Assembly (NCBI RefSeq): GCF_932526225.1
Contig: NC_064048.1
Coordinates: 11,108,688-11,172,687 of the forward strand
Direction of reading: 5' to 3'
Source of the DNA: Nematostella vectensis
Taxonomy: Eukaryota; Cnidaria; Anthozoa; Actiniaria; Edwardsiidae
Length of the DNA stretch: 64,000 bases
Part shown: piece by piece, positions 63,235 to 64,000 of the stretch
Numbering within the stretch: the stretch's first letter is position 1
Layout of the letters: each line of letters opens with the position of its first letter
Position numbers and translations under genes: made by a program
The notes under the pieces: generated by a model
Databases searched by the model: none
What the model was told of the DNA's origin: nothing
Seen by the model: the letters and a program-made list of their open reading frames with translations, nothing else

Positions 63235-64000
63235 CATTGGCCTGGGATCGAACCCGGCCTAAAGAACAAAACGGAAACCATACATACGGATTACCCAATC
63301 GGTATGGCAGCACAAGGCTTTTACGGAAGGCTGTAAAGAACCCGAAGGCCCCAAGCACCGATATTTCCGGCGAATATGCTGTACAACACTCTTGCAAGGT
63401 ATTCCAACCCGCGCATTAATGGGGAGGACAATAACCAGGATCCCAGGCCTGTAATACGGTTACGCCACGCACAGCTCGCTGAGATATAGGATGAAAAAAA
63501 ATACAGGTCTATGTGGGCGTTTTGGGTCCCTTGGGGGCTCGCTATGTCGGCGTGGCATCGTAACGCACGCGGGCGCATTGTCTTTTATTGTGTACAGAAT
63601 ATCTCTGTCGTTTTTTGCTTTACTTTTAGTTTTGCTTTATTTTTATTATTATTTTTTTTTAGTCTTTTTATTTGCAGTTCTATGTACAGTATTTGACCAT
63701 AGCTATGATAACAATTTTTCAAAATTATTGTAACCAACTATTGTAACCAATTATCGCAAACCAACTTGACTGCAAAACACTATTAGACATTTCTTTCATG
63801 TGACTGCGAAGTTGACATGTCAACATCTAGAGGGGCTTCACCCAACAAGGAATCATGGGGGACCATGAAAGCACGGTGTCGCGGAAAATTTTCCTGCCCC
63901 ATTTATCAGGAACATCTGTGCAGCCGATGCCCTTAGTTGGATGGGGTGCACAGGTGCTTTGGGTATGGCCCTGTAGATGGCACAGTGACCACAAGATGTA
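63232..64000 (+). repeat. Partial unit 38 (5' 769 bases)
   Basis: The unit is cut by the right window edge. It is consensus over the visible part, apart from CAGAATATCTC instead of CAGAATGTCTC. Confidence 0.96.

Larger units (their letters stand above)
1..64000. repeat. Tandem array of a ~1.71-kb unit (about 37.5 copies)
   Basis: The same sequence recurs from edge to edge, always in the same orientation, with unit starts (first base of GGCCATTGG after an A9 run) spaced 1,691-1,714 bp apart and 1,707 bp on average. Copies are nearly identical by eye, differing at a few positions per unit plus homopolymer lengths. Markers used below, in unit 1 coordinates, are: T-tract length at 484; T or A at 935; A or G at 1042; A or C at 1328 and 1341; T or G at 1386; G or T at 1391; A or G at 1464; C or A at 1474; G or A at 1561; C or T at 1620; A-run at 1692; and CATAG or CCATAG after the terminal poly(A). 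This pattern fits a satellite or macrosatellite in a eukaryotic nuclear genome. No array boundary is visible, so total size and chromosomal location are unknown. Confidence 0.98.

Noticed and set aside
1-64000. A CRISPR array
   Set aside because: The repeat is 1.7 kb with no short repeat and unique-spacer pattern, and the sequence is eukaryotic in character.
1-64000. Assembly artefact from collapsed or looped reads
   Set aside because: Units carry private substitutions, linked marker sets and type-specific poly(A) lengths, which an artificial copying of one read would not give. Exact copy number still cannot be verified from sequence alone.

Overview
The whole 64-kb window is one head-to-tail tandem array of a single AT-rich unit of about 1.71 kb. 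There is no unique flanking sequence on either side. I count 37 complete units, which span 64-63231 and average about 1,707 bp (range 1,691-1,714). A 63-base tail of a preceding unit lies at the left edge, and 769 bases of a 38th unit lie at the right edge. All units point the same way and differ only by scattered single-base changes and homopolymer length changes. Long A and T tracts, pyrimidine-rich acceptor-like stretches, a tRNA-like internal Pol III promoter element and the absence of any sizeable gene all indicate nuclear eukaryotic DNA, i.e. a long-monomer satellite or macrosatellite. I cannot name the species.

Layout of one unit (unit 1 coordinates). Bases 64-440 form a comparatively GC- and CpG-rich module. 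It carries a tRNA-like B-box on the minus strand (76-86), followed in that direction by a T9 tract (55-63). An 11-bp inverted repeat (71-81 and 271-281) brackets the same part. Next come a T-rich pyrimidine tract ending in TTTGCAG (441-509), a threefold 13-bp repeat (558-597), a perfect 14-bp palindrome (643-656) and a second GC-richer, self-complementary island with an 81-codon ORF (687-932). The rest, about 930-1726, is AT-rich and holds two short hairpins (1395-1417 and 1580-1604) and a few AATAAA or TATAAA motifs. The unit ends in a poly(A) run of 15-33 bases, then C(C)ATAGAG and an A9 run that abuts the next unit.

Layout of the array. Diagnostic variants divide it into zones. Units 1-17 are built from five recurring variants (A-E) in the order A B C D E B C D E A B A C D E C D. 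The block B-C-D-E is duplicated exactly in order (1774-8608 and 8609-15442; 6,835 and 6,834 bp). Units 18-25 form a second tandem pair of four-unit blocks (29115-35943 and 35944-42751). Units 26-37 are more individual, and units 32-37 share a marker. Poly(A) length is characteristic of each of types A-E, so these blocks were amplified recently. No protein-coding gene, rRNA, snRNA, histone gene, CRISPR array or intact mobile element could be supported. The ORFs present are repeated copies of a few short frames, some interrupted by stop codons in particular units.
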